From NCBI GenBank assembly GCA_050735975.1, contig JBOHVS010000164.1, positions 1-15,825 of the forward strand: a stretch of 15,825 nucleotides of DNA, in the 5' to 3' direction. The DNA comes from DATMBL01 sp050735975. Lineage in GTDB: Bacteria; Desulfobacterota; Binatia; UBA9968. This document shows positions 1 through 6,514 of the stretch, piece after piece. A program made the position numbers and the translations under genes. Every line of letters begins with the position of its first letter. Positions within the stretch are counted from its first letter, which is position 1. The notes beneath the pieces were generated by a model. The model was given only the letters and a program-made list of their open reading frames with translations, ran no database searches and had not been told where the DNA came from.

Positions 1-186
1 GCTGCTATGTGGATGTCAAGTCAAAAACCCACGAGTCCTCTTAATTTTCTTATGACTGTTGTCCTTTCCCCGACCAAAGAGAGACTGGCTGCTATTCGTG
101 GCACGGCACCAGCCGTCACACTGACTCGGAATGCGCCCCTCTCTAAGGCACAATGCCCCGGGCTCTCTGTCTCAAGCACCGAACCG
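1..186 (-). other. 3' non-coding end of the IS, possible guide (bridge/seek) RNA region
   Basis: 186 bases downstream of the transposase stop, read on the minus strand, with no convincing gene. In IS1111-type members of the IS110 family the guide RNA that pairs with target and donor DNA is encoded in this position. The layout supports that here, but I cannot fold the RNA or identify its guide loops by eye, so the RNA itself is inferred only. Confidence 0.3.
10..17 (+). repeat. Subterminal inverted repeat, left end of IS
   Basis: TGGATGTC is the exact reverse complement of 1415-1422. Outside it both ends continue with TATG if one base gap is allowed, giving about 12 matched positions. A pair of short inverted repeats a few bases inside the ends is characteristic of IS1111-group elements. 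Confidence 0.5.
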
Positions 187-1344
187 TCAGGAGTTATGCT
201 CTCCCGGTTCTCCCCGTCGTCGAGTCGTTCCCTGGGGCACCGTCTCCTCTTGGGTCAAAGGAGCCGAATGAACTTTTTCTCTCACCACATAAGGTCTTTG
301 TTGCATCAACACCGCAGAAATCCGCGTGGTCAGTTTACGGGCCACCGCGACGATGGCGACTCTAGAGGCTCGATCCCGCGGGTGAGTGCGATAAACCGAA
401 CGATAAAACTCCCTAAGCTCGCCGTCCTGGCGGATCGCCGACCAGGCAGCCTGGATGAGCTTACTTCTCAAGCGTCCATCTCCCGTATGGGTGATCGATC
501 CCCGTTCGGTTCTCTCGCCGGTAGAGTGCTCGGTGGGGACCAAACCCAGAAAGCCCGCCAGCTGACGGACATTTTTAATCTCGCGGGGGTCCCCGATTCG
601 GGCCATCATCTGACTGGCCACAATCCAGCCGATCCCGCAAATGCTCATTACGTACTTGATCGATTGCGACAGTTCGCAATCGCTCTGGCAAAACCGGCGG
701 ATCTCTTTAGTCGTCTTAACAACTTGCTTTTCGGAAAACTCCAGGCGATCGAGCAATTGGTCGAGCTTAAAGCGCACGGTGCTAGGACACTGAAGCTTTC
801 TAAGCTTATCCTTGACCAAAAAGGACCACTGGCTGCCGGCTGGAGCTGGGGGAAATTCGATCCCTTCAAAGAGCAACAGCGATTTGATGCGTTGCTTGGT
901 GGCCGCCAGTTCCTGCACGACCGTGTCGCGCAATTGCGTGAGGTGGCGAAGTTCCCGATAGACGGGAGAGGGAACATGGATGCTTTTGAGTTGCCCCCCA
1001 CGCAGATTCTCCGAAAGACCGCGACTGTCGAGCCGATTGGTCTTCACTCTTTGTCCTGGAGCTCGGGGGATCATCGAAGGGCTAGCGATCAAGCACCTAT
1101 AAGCTTGGGCCTCAAGACCATCATACAATCCATAGCCCGTCGGTCCAGCCTCGTAGGCAAAGACCACCTTCTGATCCGAAAAGTGCTTGCGCACGTGGTT
1201 CACAAGATACTCGACGTTATACGGCATGCGCAAAGACCGGATCAATCCCTGATGGTCGGTAAACGTAACCGAGATACTCCTTTTGTCCACATCCAATCCG
1301 GCAAACACATCATAATTACGGGGAACAAATGCATCCTTTACCAT
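187..1344 (-). CDS. IS110-family transposase (DEDD RuvC-like plus IS116/IS110/IS902 domain)
   Basis: A 385-residue recombinase that would move its element through a RuvC-like DEDD domain, an RNA-guided reaction in IS110 relatives. The N-terminal domain shows FAGLDVDKRSISV (Asp18), AYEAGPTGYGLYD (Glu65) and KTNRLDSRGLSENLRGG (Asp106). The C-terminal domain carries GIGWIVASQMMARIGD, GFLGLVPTEHSTGER and GSITHTGDGRLRSKL, typical of the Tnp_IS116/IS110/IS902 domain; the serine in HSTGER lies where the family's nucleophile is expected. The length is normal and the frame intact. ATG at 1342-1344 is chosen because GGAGGA lies 6 bases upstream; a longer start at 1371 lacks such a site. Oddity: the usual TDxxDA motif reads TNxxDS, so one acidic position is Asn, which may affect activity. 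Confidence 0.93.
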   Translation of the reverse strand: MVKDAFVPRNYDVFAGLDVDKRSISVTFTDHQGLIRSLRMPYNVEYLVNHVRKHFSDQKVVFAYEAGPTGYGLYDGLEAQAYRCLIASPSMIPRAPGQRVKTNRLDSRGLSENLRGGQLKSIHVPSPVYRELRHLTQLRDTVVQELAATKQRIKSLLLFEGIEFPPAPAGSQWSFLVKDKLRKLQCPSTVRFKLDQLLDRLEFSEKQVVKTTKEIRRFCQSDCELSQSIKYVMSICGIGWIVASQMMARIGDPREIKNVRQLAGFLGLVPTEHSTGERTERGSITHTGDGRLRSKLIQAAWSAIRQDGELREFYRSVYRTHPRDRASRVAIVAVARKLTTRISAVLMQQRPYVVREKVHSAPLTQEETVPQGTTRRRGEPGEHNS

Positions 1345-1414
1345 CTGAAGTCCTCCTTCGCATAATGGCATTTCGAACCACTATACGCTTAATAGAGGAC
1401 TTGTGGTTAACCCG

Positions 1415-1422
1415 GACATCCA
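1415..1422 (-). repeat. Subterminal inverted repeat, right end of IS
   Basis: GACATCCA is the partner of TGGATGTC at 10-17. It lies about 10 bases inside the proposed right boundary at 1432, and outward it continues to CATAC, matching TATG on the left with one gap. Confidence 0.5.
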
Positions 1423-1432
1423 TCATACGGGT

Positions 1433-1446
1433 CTCAGGACGAACGG
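1433..1446 (+). repeat. Half of a REP-like palindrome interrupted by the IS
   Basis: CTCAGGACGAACGG matches 11 of 14 bases of the corresponding half of the complete REP-like hairpin 30 bases further on (reverse complement of 1476-1508 contains CTCACCACGAGCGG). I also recall this half-site from dispersed repeats in other genomes, where it is preceded by a complementary arm. Here that arm is missing and IS sequence begins instead. Confidence 0.5.
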
Positions 1447-1475
1447 CTAAGTACTCAAATTCCCATTGTGCTATA

Positions 1476-1508
1476 CCGCTCGTGGTGAGCATGTCGAACC
1501 ATGAGCGG
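1476..1508 (+). repeat. REP-like hairpin repeat
   Basis: A 33-base imperfect palindrome: arms CCGCTCGTGGT and ACCATGAGCGG pair over 11 positions with one G-T wobble around an 11-base loop. A run of six T follows at 1510-1515, so on the plus strand it resembles an intrinsic terminator, but no plus-strand gene ends here. Its similarity to the half repeat at 1433-1446 makes a dispersed REP/BIME-type repeat the better reading. It lies between the IS and the 3' end of tonB. Confidence 0.55.
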
Positions 1509-1548
1509 ATTTTTTCACAGCCTCTCAGCCTATGTGCGGTCGGGCCGC

Positions 1549-2439
1549 CTACGGAGGCACGAAGCCGTAATTCAGACGGTTGTCATGGTACTCGAAGCTG
1601 GCGACAATATCGATTCGAGTCTTATCGATCCAAGGCGGGATTGGCTTAAAGGGCGCCGCGGCTCTAACGGCGCGCAACGCCTCGTGATCCAAAAGGTGCG
1701 ATCCTGACGAACGAACAATCCTCGCGCTCTCCAGTTCGCCGTTGCTAAGAACTGAAAACTCCAACAGTAGCCTTCCTTGCAAGCCGTAGCGGAGCGCCTG
1801 TTCGGGATATTCCCAAACTAATTCTATTCCGCGTTTTATACTGCCAAAGTACGTGAGGTATTGAGGATTCGTCGTATCGAGTCGGATCGGGCCTTCGTTC
1901 CGGGCGCCTCTCTGACCGGAGGAAGACCAAGTGACAGGCGGGAGCATTTCCTTAAGAGTTGGAAGGGAGCGCGGGACAATAATGCTCCTTTCGTCTTCCG
2001 CTTCACGCCGAGGTGGAGTTGGCTCCTCCCGCATTGGCTCCTTCTGCATCACACTTTCCGCAGGTGAAATTGAGTTTCTAAGCTCCCGAGCCGGCTCGGA
2101 CTCGGGCTCGGGAGGCCGATCCTGGATCGGCTGTTCTTGAAGCCGAGGCGAGTTTTTTTTGGCGATAATTGCCGGCGCCTTCGATGGTTTAGCCGGCGCT
2201 TTTAAGGATTTGGTCGGGCCTTTCGATGGTTTAGCCGGTGGTGCTTTAGAGAGCGCCTCCGTCTTGGTTGTGAGTTGGTCAGCGGCGGGAAGAAAAGAAA
2301 CCGAAATGGGCTGTTGAGCTATGGGGCGGGACGGGGAGGCCGGCCACAAAAGCAGCAGCAGCGCATGGATTACCAGGGAGACTGCGAAGAAGCTGGCAAG
2401 CGAAGGTTTGAAGTTCTCCACGGGGCTATCGTACTTCAC
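1549..2439 (-). CDS. tonB: TonB-family energy transducer
   Basis: A periplasm-spanning protein that would pass proton-motive force from an ExbB/ExbD motor to outer-membrane TonB-dependent receptors. From the GTG at 2437-2439 it has about 296 residues: one N-terminal membrane helix (about 14-32) containing SLVIH, the SxxxH pattern of functional TonB; a long Pro/Lys/Glu-rich spacer with repeated KPSK-type units and PPEPESEP; and a C-terminal TonB domain (YFGSIKRGIELVWEYPEQALRYGLQGRLLLEFSV, then SGSHLLDHEALRAVRAAAPFKPIPP). The start is uncertain: the frame stays open to a TTG at 2493, but that would overlap the likely tatA promoter, and GTG at 2419-2421 is also possible. No exbB or exbD lies in the window. 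The C-terminus looks intact, so the nearby IS did not truncate it. Confidence 0.85.
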   Translation of the reverse strand: MKYDSPVENFKPSLASFFAVSLVIHALLLLLWPASPSRPIAQQPISVSFLPAADQLTTKTEALSKAPPAKPSKGPTKSLKAPAKPSKAPAIIAKKNSPRLQEQPIQDRPPEPESEPARELRNSISPAESVMQKEPMREEPTPPRREAEDERSIIVPRSLPTLKEMLPPVTWSSSGQRGARNEGPIRLDTTNPQYLTYFGSIKRGIELVWEYPEQALRYGLQGRLLLEFSVLSNGELESARIVRSSGSHLLDHEALRAVRAAAPFKPIPPWIDKTRIDIVASFEYHDNRLNYGFVPP

Positions 2440-2464
2440 TTGTGACCCGGAGCACAATCGCCGG

Positions 2465-2494
2465 TTGCAAAGCGTCTGTTGAGTGGAATACAAT
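2465..2494 (+). promoter_or_regulatory. Possible sigma70-type promoter for tatA
   Basis: TTGCAA (2465-2470) and TACAAT (2489-2494) are separated by 18 bases, matching 4 of 6 and 5 of 6 consensus positions. Transcription would begin near 2501, leaving a short leader that contains the GGGGG ribosome site at 2503-2507. Seen by eye only. Confidence 0.35.
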
Positions 2495-2513
2495 TCTCAA
2501 CAGGGGGTTCGGC

Positions 2514-2714
2514 ATGTTCGGCTTGGGAATAGGGGAACTTTTCATTATTCTGCTCATTGTGATCGTGATCTTCAGCAGACGCCTGCCCGACCTTGGCGAG
2601 AGCCTGGGCAAGGGGATTCGAAAGTTTCGCAAATCCGTCAAGGAGAACGACGAGATCGACATTACACCCAAGGATGAAAAGGAGAAAGAAAACTCCGGGA
2701 AGAAACCCGCTTAG
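2514..2714 (+). CDS. tatA: Twin-arginine translocase subunit TatA
   Basis: A 66-residue membrane protein that would oligomerise with TatBC to export folded proteins bearing twin-arginine signals. It has the standard plan: a very short N-terminus (MFGLGIGEL, Glu8), one membrane helix (about 7-20), a hinge, and the amphipathic helix RRLPDLGESLGKGIRKFRKSVKE, followed by a charged Lys/Glu tail. The usual FG hinge reads FS (Phe20-Ser21). The ATG at 2514 is preceded by GGGGG with a 6-base spacer; an in-frame start at 2442 would add 24 residues with no family counterpart. tatB and tatC are not adjacent. Its stop overlaps the stop of the convergent downstream gene. Confidence 0.93.
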   Translation: MFGLGIGELFIILLIVIVIFSRRLPDLGESLGKGIRKFRKSVKENDEIDITPKDEKEKENSGKKPA

Positions 2715-3763
2715 GTTTGGGCCTCCGCTGATAATATTTCACAACCAAAATCCGTCACGCCCTTTGGCGTTTTCAGAAAGACAATTGTAAACGATACCGA
2801 GTCGCCCGGTGGGATGTCGAAGGTCTTCAATGGCTTGAGCCGTTGCAGATCCGAGATGTCCTGGATCGTCATGCCGCGAATAATCTTCGGCGAGATTGCG
2901 TTGCCGATCCAAATCGTCTGCTGGTCAATCTCCACGCCTTCGTGGTTAAAGAGGTGCGCGGCAACTCGAACGTCGCGGATGCCGATGGGATTTAGATTGA
3001 GCGCGGCCCCTGTGATTACGAAGACTTCACGGTTGCCTTGGATCGTTTGATAGCCGGCGTGAAGCGACTGAAGTTCAACGCCGGTTTTCAGATGATTGTT
3101 TTTCAGGACAGAGGCGCCCAGCAGAGGGATTCGCTTGACCACTCCTTCCGAGGTTGTGGGGTGGACCTGGTGGAAAGCCGTTAATAAGCCGAACGAAACG
3201 ATCAGCAGGACAAACAAGGTTAGGTAAGGGACCACGGACGCGGGTTGGTCCCGATGCGGGTCCAAGGGCAATACATTGCCGGTGGCTTCTTGCGGCGCAG
3301 TTGTGGCTTGGTGCGGCTGTGAGCCCGCGCGATTATGGGTCCGTGAATCCGGTATATCTCGTCGTTGGCTATCAGGGGCTTTGCCGCCCATGACGGGCGC
3401 TTCACTCTTCGGCTCGTCGGGGCTGATGGACCACGAGTCTGCGGCTTGGTCTAGCGGTCCTGGGAATGACTGGTTGCCCACATAAGAACTCGTGGGATCT
3501 TTCTCATCGATTTCCGGCTCTGGAGATCCGGCTTCCCGCGCTTCTTGCGATGGAAATGTAAAGGTCAATTCTTCCTCTTTTTTAGTATGAGTGTTGAGCA
3601 TCTCGGAAACCGGTGGTTTTGCGACCGCCTGCTCCACAGTTCGGTGAGGTTCGATTTCGAAAGTATGCTTGCAGCGAGAACAGCGGAAAGCCGGGGTCGT
3701 GCCCCTGACAAGCTCATCGGCTACTTTGTACGTAGTTTTGCAGCTCGGACAACGAACGAGCAT
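2711..3763 (-). CDS. Zinc-ribbon (MJ0042-type) and DUF3426 membrane protein
   Basis: A 350-residue protein of unknown function. It begins with an MJ0042-type zinc ribbon: MLVRCPSCKTTYKVADELV then FRCSRCKHTFEI, with Cys5, Cys8, Cys28 and Cys31 as metal ligands. A long hydrophilic, probably disordered region rich in Pro, Ser, Glu and Asp follows, then one membrane helix (PYLTLFVLLIVSFGLLTAF, about 177-197). The C-terminal domain resembles DUF3426 (GAALNLNPIGIRDVRVAAHLFNHEGVEI, then DIPPGDSVSFTIVF). A cytoplasmic zinc ribbon joined through one helix to an extracytoplasmic domain suggests a sensor or assembly role, but that is inference. ATG at 3761-3763 has AAGGA 7 bases upstream. The gene converges on tatA, sharing the four bases TTAG that hold both stops. 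Confidence 0.8.
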   Translation of the reverse strand: MLVRCPSCKTTYKVADELVRGTTPAFRCSRCKHTFEIEPHRTVEQAVAKPPVSEMLNTHTKKEEELTFTFPSQEAREAGSPEPEIDEKDPTSSYVGNQSFPGPLDQAADSWSISPDEPKSEAPVMGGKAPDSQRRDIPDSRTHNRAGSQPHQATTAPQEATGNVLPLDPHRDQPASVVPYLTLFVLLIVSFGLLTAFHQVHPTTSEGVVKRIPLLGASVLKNNHLKTGVELQSLHAGYQTIQGNREVFVITGAALNLNPIGIRDVRVAAHLFNHEGVEIDQQTIWIGNAISPKIIRGMTIQDISDLQRLKPLKTFDIPPGDSVSFTIVFLKTPKGVTDFGCEILSAEAQT

Positions 3764-3830
3764 GGGACATCCTTGTATAGGTCGAGAAAATGAGGCGACA
3801 AAAAATTAATGAAATCAGGGCTATTCTAGA

Positions 3831-3858
3831 GGAATTCGCGAACAATTCAAGGTTCTGA
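3831..3858 (+). promoter_or_regulatory. Possible sigma-E-type promoter upstream of the ECF operon
   Basis: GGAATTC at 3831-3837 and TCTGA at 3854-3858 are 16 bases apart, resembling the sigma-E pattern GGAACTT plus TCTGA at that spacing. ECF sigma genes often transcribe themselves. It lies about 60 bases before the rpoE-like start. The match was found by eye and the -35 box is imperfect. Confidence 0.35.
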
Positions 3859-3919
3859 TATTAACTTATTGGAGCGCTGAATAAAATTTTTAGTGTAACG
3901 TCTAACAGGCAGGGTTATT

Positions 3920-4474
3920 GTGGAGCTTAGCGACTGGGAGCTGGTCCAGAAATCTCAAGCCGGCGACATGGCCGCCTTTCAGGAACTTGTCTCGCGTTAC
4001 CATCAGAAGGTGTTTATGGTTATCGTGGGAATGCTACGCAACCGCGATGACGCCATGGAGGTGTCGCAGGAGACATTCTTTCGCGCCTACAGAAAGATCA
4101 AGACTTTTCAGGGGGGATCCTCTTTCTACACGTGGCTCTATCGAATCGCCGTGAATATGTCGATTGACGCGCAGAGACGGCAAAAAAGAAATCCGCTTGA
4201 TTTTCGAGAGAATATGGACGGGCTGCTGGAAGAGCAAAATGAGGTCGCCAAAGATCCCTTTGTGGACGTTCAGGATAGGGAGTTAAGAGAAAAGCTGGTG
4301 GCCGCGATTAATGATTTGACACCCGAACACAAAGCCGTCATTGTATTGAGAACCATCGAAGGGCTGTCATACAAAGACATTGGCGATATCCTGGGTTGCT
4401 CCGAAGGAACCGTCATGAGCCGGCTTCACTACGCGAGGAAAAAGTTACAGCAAAAGCTGAGCGCCTTTCTATGA
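3920..4474 (+). CDS. rpoE: ECF RNA polymerase sigma factor, RpoE type
   Basis: A 184-residue extracytoplasmic-function sigma factor that would direct RNA polymerase to stress-type promoters. Region 2 is clear (AFQELVSRYHQKVFMVIVGMLRN, DDAMEVSQETFFRAYRKIKTFQ, FYTWLYRIAVNMSIDAQRR). Region 4 has a helix-turn-helix (LTPEHKAVIVLRTIEGLSYKDIGDILGCSEGTVMSRLHYARKKL). The acidic linker between them and the total length are normal for the RpoE group. The start is GTG at 3920, with a weak AGGCAGGG-like site just upstream. Its TGA overlaps the ATG of the anti-sigma gene (ATGA), indicating translational coupling. Control would be by sequestration on the membrane anti-sigma factor and perhaps autoregulation from the promoter candidate at 3831. 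Confidence 0.95.
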   Translation: MELSDWELVQKSQAGDMAAFQELVSRYHQKVFMVIVGMLRNRDDAMEVSQETFFRAYRKIKTFQGGSSFYTWLYRIAVNMSIDAQRRQKRNPLDFRENMDGLLEEQNEVAKDPFVDVQDRELREKLVAAINDLTPEHKAVIVLRTIEGLSYKDIGDILGCSEGTVMSRLHYARKKLQQKLSAFL

Positions 4475-5016
4475 CGAATTGTGAGAGCGTCAGGGAGTCT
4501 TTAGGGGCATGGCTGGACGGAGAGTTAGACGCGGCCGATGCCAGATCCATTCAGCTGCACGTCGATCAGTGCGCGGCTTGCAGCCGGGAGCGCAAACAGC
4601 TGGACCGATTGGAATCCGTTCTCAAGAGCGTTCTGGGAGATCGAGGATCGGAGCTTGCGTTTGAACCTTTTTGGCTTGGTATTCAACAACGGATTGAAAT
4701 CAAAAGAACGTGGTACTCTGACGCCACGGAATGGGCCCGGTCCGCATTTGTCGCACCGAGACTGGCTTGGGCCGTTCCTGTAGTGCTCGTGCTCCTCCTC
4801 TTGGGTCTGTTGTCTCTTGACTGGGACCTTTCGGTTTGGAGACAAGAAACGCAGCGAAACAACTTCGCATCCGTTGAATCAATCGACGCACACGGACGGA
4901 ACGTTGCCTTGTTCCGGGACAGTGAGACTAAGACAACGGTTATTTGGCTGTATCAGAATCAAGAAGGTGAAGATGAGTCCTCCGGGGAAACTACTGAAGC
5001 AAGCCCTTCATTTTAG
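4471..5016 (+). CDS. Membrane anti-sigma factor with zinc-finger (ZAS-like) domain
   Basis: A 181-residue single-pass membrane protein expected to hold the upstream ECF sigma factor inactive. The cytoplasmic N-terminus has the HxxxCxxC core of zinc-binding anti-sigma domains (His30, Cys34, Cys37; sequence HVDQCAAC) with an additional Cys4. One membrane helix lies at about 98-117 (LAWAVPVVLVLLLLGLLSL), followed by a periplasmic tail of about 65 residues ending in acidic and Ser/Thr-rich sequence. ATG at 4471 overlaps the sigma gene by four bases and matches the usual N-terminal MTNCESVRESLGAWLDGEL type. Its 3' end overlaps the next gene by 44 bases. Periplasmic signal sensing is inferred from topology. 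Confidence 0.87.
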   Translation: MTNCESVRESLGAWLDGELDAADARSIQLHVDQCAACSRERKQLDRLESVLKSVLGDRGSELAFEPFWLGIQQRIEIKRTWYSDATEWARSAFVAPRLAWAVPVVLVLLLLGLLSLDWDLSVWRQETQRNNFASVESIDAHGRNVALFRDSETKTTVIWLYQNQEGEDESSGETTEASPSF

Positions 5017-5434
5017 CCTTTGGTCCTGTTTCATTGCAGCTTATCTAGGAAGTGCGCACAGCGCCTCACATGAGGTGCGGATTAAGATCGGCACTATTCT
5101 CGCGAGCAATCAAAGCGACGAGATTGATCCCCGGCTTGCTCCCATAAGAAAGCAGTTCAAAGCATTCAAATATCGCTCCTATCGTTTGATGAAAGAGGAA
5201 AGTCAGACGGTGCCCTGGCGGGCCGATGCAACCTTTAAGATTCCCGGCGGCCGGACGCTTATAGTGTCGCCTCAGGAGTTTCGGGACAAGCAGATCTCCT
5301 TGAAAATTCATTTGGAAGGCGGTGAAAAGCTCGATACCACCGTAAGGCTTCAGAACAAGGGCAATTTTATTCTAGGGGGTCCGGCTCATGAAGGCGGCGT
5401 GTTGATCCTTTCCATTTCCGCAACGACGCAGTAA
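4973..5434 (+). CDS. Small secreted protein, third gene of the ECF sigma operon, function unknown
   Basis: A 153-residue protein with an N-terminal export signal (MSPPGKLLKQALHFSLWSCFIAAYLGSAHSAS, cleavage perhaps near residue 30). The mature part looks like a small beta-rich domain: DPRLAPIRKQFKAFKYRSYRLMKEESQTVP, FKIPGGRTLIVSPQEF, LKIHLEGGEKLDTTVRLQNKGNFILGGPAHEGGVLILSISA. I recall similar unnamed proteins next to ECF sigma genes in deltaproteobacteria but cannot name a family. ATG at 4973 lies inside the anti-sigma gene in another frame, with AAGAAGGTG just upstream; the frame open before it has no signal peptide. The overlap and shared operon suggest a periplasmic partner or target of the sigma/anti-sigma system. 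No catalytic residues are recognisable. Confidence 0.75.
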   Translation: MSPPGKLLKQALHFSLWSCFIAAYLGSAHSASHEVRIKIGTILASNQSDEIDPRLAPIRKQFKAFKYRSYRLMKEESQTVPWRADATFKIPGGRTLIVSPQEFRDKQISLKIHLEGGEKLDTTVRLQNKGNFILGGPAHEGGVLILSISATTQ

Positions 5435-5493
5435 TCAACGAGTTACTAGGTCCTTCGTGATCAAATTTCTTTTGGCCTCGCCGCGCTCGGTTA

Positions 5494-6498
5494 TCAGATT
5501 GAAAACTTGAGATTACCGACCGCCATCCGGTCCCGCCAACCCACCCACAGATTTGTCGTCAAATACTTGTCGCCGAAATCCGGAAATACAATCACCATAG
5601 TGCCACTGCGTAACTTACGGGCGAGCTTTAGGACTGCGAACATCGCGGCGCCGGAGGACTGCCCGACCAGCACTCCCTCTTCTTGACTCAGGCGATAGAC
5701 CATCGCGTAGGCATCTTCGGTCGATACAGAAACTTTGTCGTCCAGCTCTTCTTCGTGGTAGATCCCGGGAACGATCGAGGTGGCCATGTGCTTCAGCCCC
5801 TCTAGACCATGGAGAGCGTCGTCTGGCTCGACAGCAATGACTTTGATCGCCGGGTTGATCTCCTTTAAGTAACGGCCTGCGCCCATAATGGTGCCGCCGG
5901 TGCCTATTCCTGCAATCAGGTGGGTAATCCTCCCGTTTGTCTGGCGAAACACTTCCGGGCCGGTCATTTCGTAGTGAGCCTGGGGATTCATCGGGTTGAA
6001 ATACTGGTCCGGTTTAAAGTATCGGGCCGGATTCTCTTCTAAAACTTTACGGCACAACAGAATGGCGCCATCCGAACCCTCCAACGGATCGCTATAGATT
6101 ACATTCGCCCCGTAGGCTCGGAGGATCAGCTTGCGTTCCGCGCTGACGTTCGCGGGAATCACCAGCTCTACGGGATAGCCCAAGACTTTTCCGATCATTG
6201 CCAGAGCGATCCCCGTGTTCCCCGAAGTGGAATCAAGAATAGTTTTTCCCGGCTTCAATTTTCCCGCATGAATTCCCTCCTGTATCATTTTAAGAGCGGG
6301 CCGGTCCTTTACGGAGCCGCCCGGATTGAATCCTTCGAGTTTGGCGTATATTCGCACCTCCGGCGGAAGCCCTTCGGTAATTCTGCGGATCTCCATAAGG
6401 GGCGTGTTGCCGATCAGGTCCAAGACCGATTCGACCTTTTTCATCTCTCGCGTGGGGTCTGGAACCAGTCGCAGATTTGGTGTTGGTCGTGTGATCAT
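5494..6498 (-). CDS. cysM: PLP-dependent cysteine synthase (CysM/CysK type)
   Basis: A beta-replacement enzyme that would make L-cysteine from O-acetylserine or O-phosphoserine and sulfide or a protein thiocarboxylate. It shows LIGNTPL, the PLP lysine in NPGGSVKDRPA (Lys64), the substrate loop DSTSGNTGIAL (about 89-99), the phosphate-binding glycines GIGTGGTIMGAGRYL, and a C-terminal SSGAAM. The length of about 334 residues fits the family. ATG at 6496-6498 starts 16 bases after the carrier-protein stop, consistent with coupling; an alternative ATG at 6442-6444 (MKKVESVL) would align better with the N-terminus of known CysM proteins. Pairing directly with a CysO-like carrier suggests it acts like mycobacterial CysM and uses carrier-bound sulfur. 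That preference and the acceptor are inferred. Confidence 0.9.
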   Translation of the reverse strand: MITRPTPNLRLVPDPTREMKKVESVLDLIGNTPLMEIRRITEGLPPEVRIYAKLEGFNPGGSVKDRPALKMIQEGIHAGKLKPGKTILDSTSGNTGIALAMIGKVLGYPVELVIPANVSAERKLILRAYGANVIYSDPLEGSDGAILLCRKVLEENPARYFKPDQYFNPMNPQAHYEMTGPEVFRQTNGRITHLIAGIGTGGTIMGAGRYLKEINPAIKVIAVEPDDALHGLEGLKHMATSIVPGIYHEEELDDKVSVSTEDAYAMVYRLSQEEGVLVGQSSGAAMFAVLKLARKLRSGTMVIVFPDFGDKYLTTNLWVGWRDRMAVGNLKFSI

Positions 6499-6514
6499 CG
6501 ATCGATAATAAGTA

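Larger units (their letters stand above)
1..1432 (-). mobile_element. IS110-family insertion sequence (IS1111-like layout)
   Basis: An element of about 1.43 kb containing a single transposase gene on the minus strand. The right boundary is placed at about 1432 because a REP-like half palindrome starts at 1433. The left boundary is near position 1 or just outside the window, judged from a subterminal inverted repeat (TGGATGTC at 10-17, its complement at 1415-1422) that sits about 10 bases from the right edge and should be similarly placed on the left. Only about 88 bases lie upstream of the transposase and about 186 downstream. That short-5', long-3' layout fits the IS1111 subgroup, in which the guide RNA is encoded 3' of the transposase. 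The family is clear from the transposase; the exact ends are inferred. Confidence 0.7.

Noticed and set aside
7..1365. A 452-codon open frame on the plus strand, longer than the transposase frame it overlaps
   Set aside because: It is antisense to a clearly recognisable IS110 transposase, has no recognisable domain or ribosome site, and its length follows from the codon bias of the real gene.
1476..1516. Hairpin plus T-run as a rho-independent terminator
   Set aside because: The T-run is on the plus strand, where no gene ends, and on the tonB strand the hairpin is preceded rather than followed by the run; a REP-like repeat explains it better.
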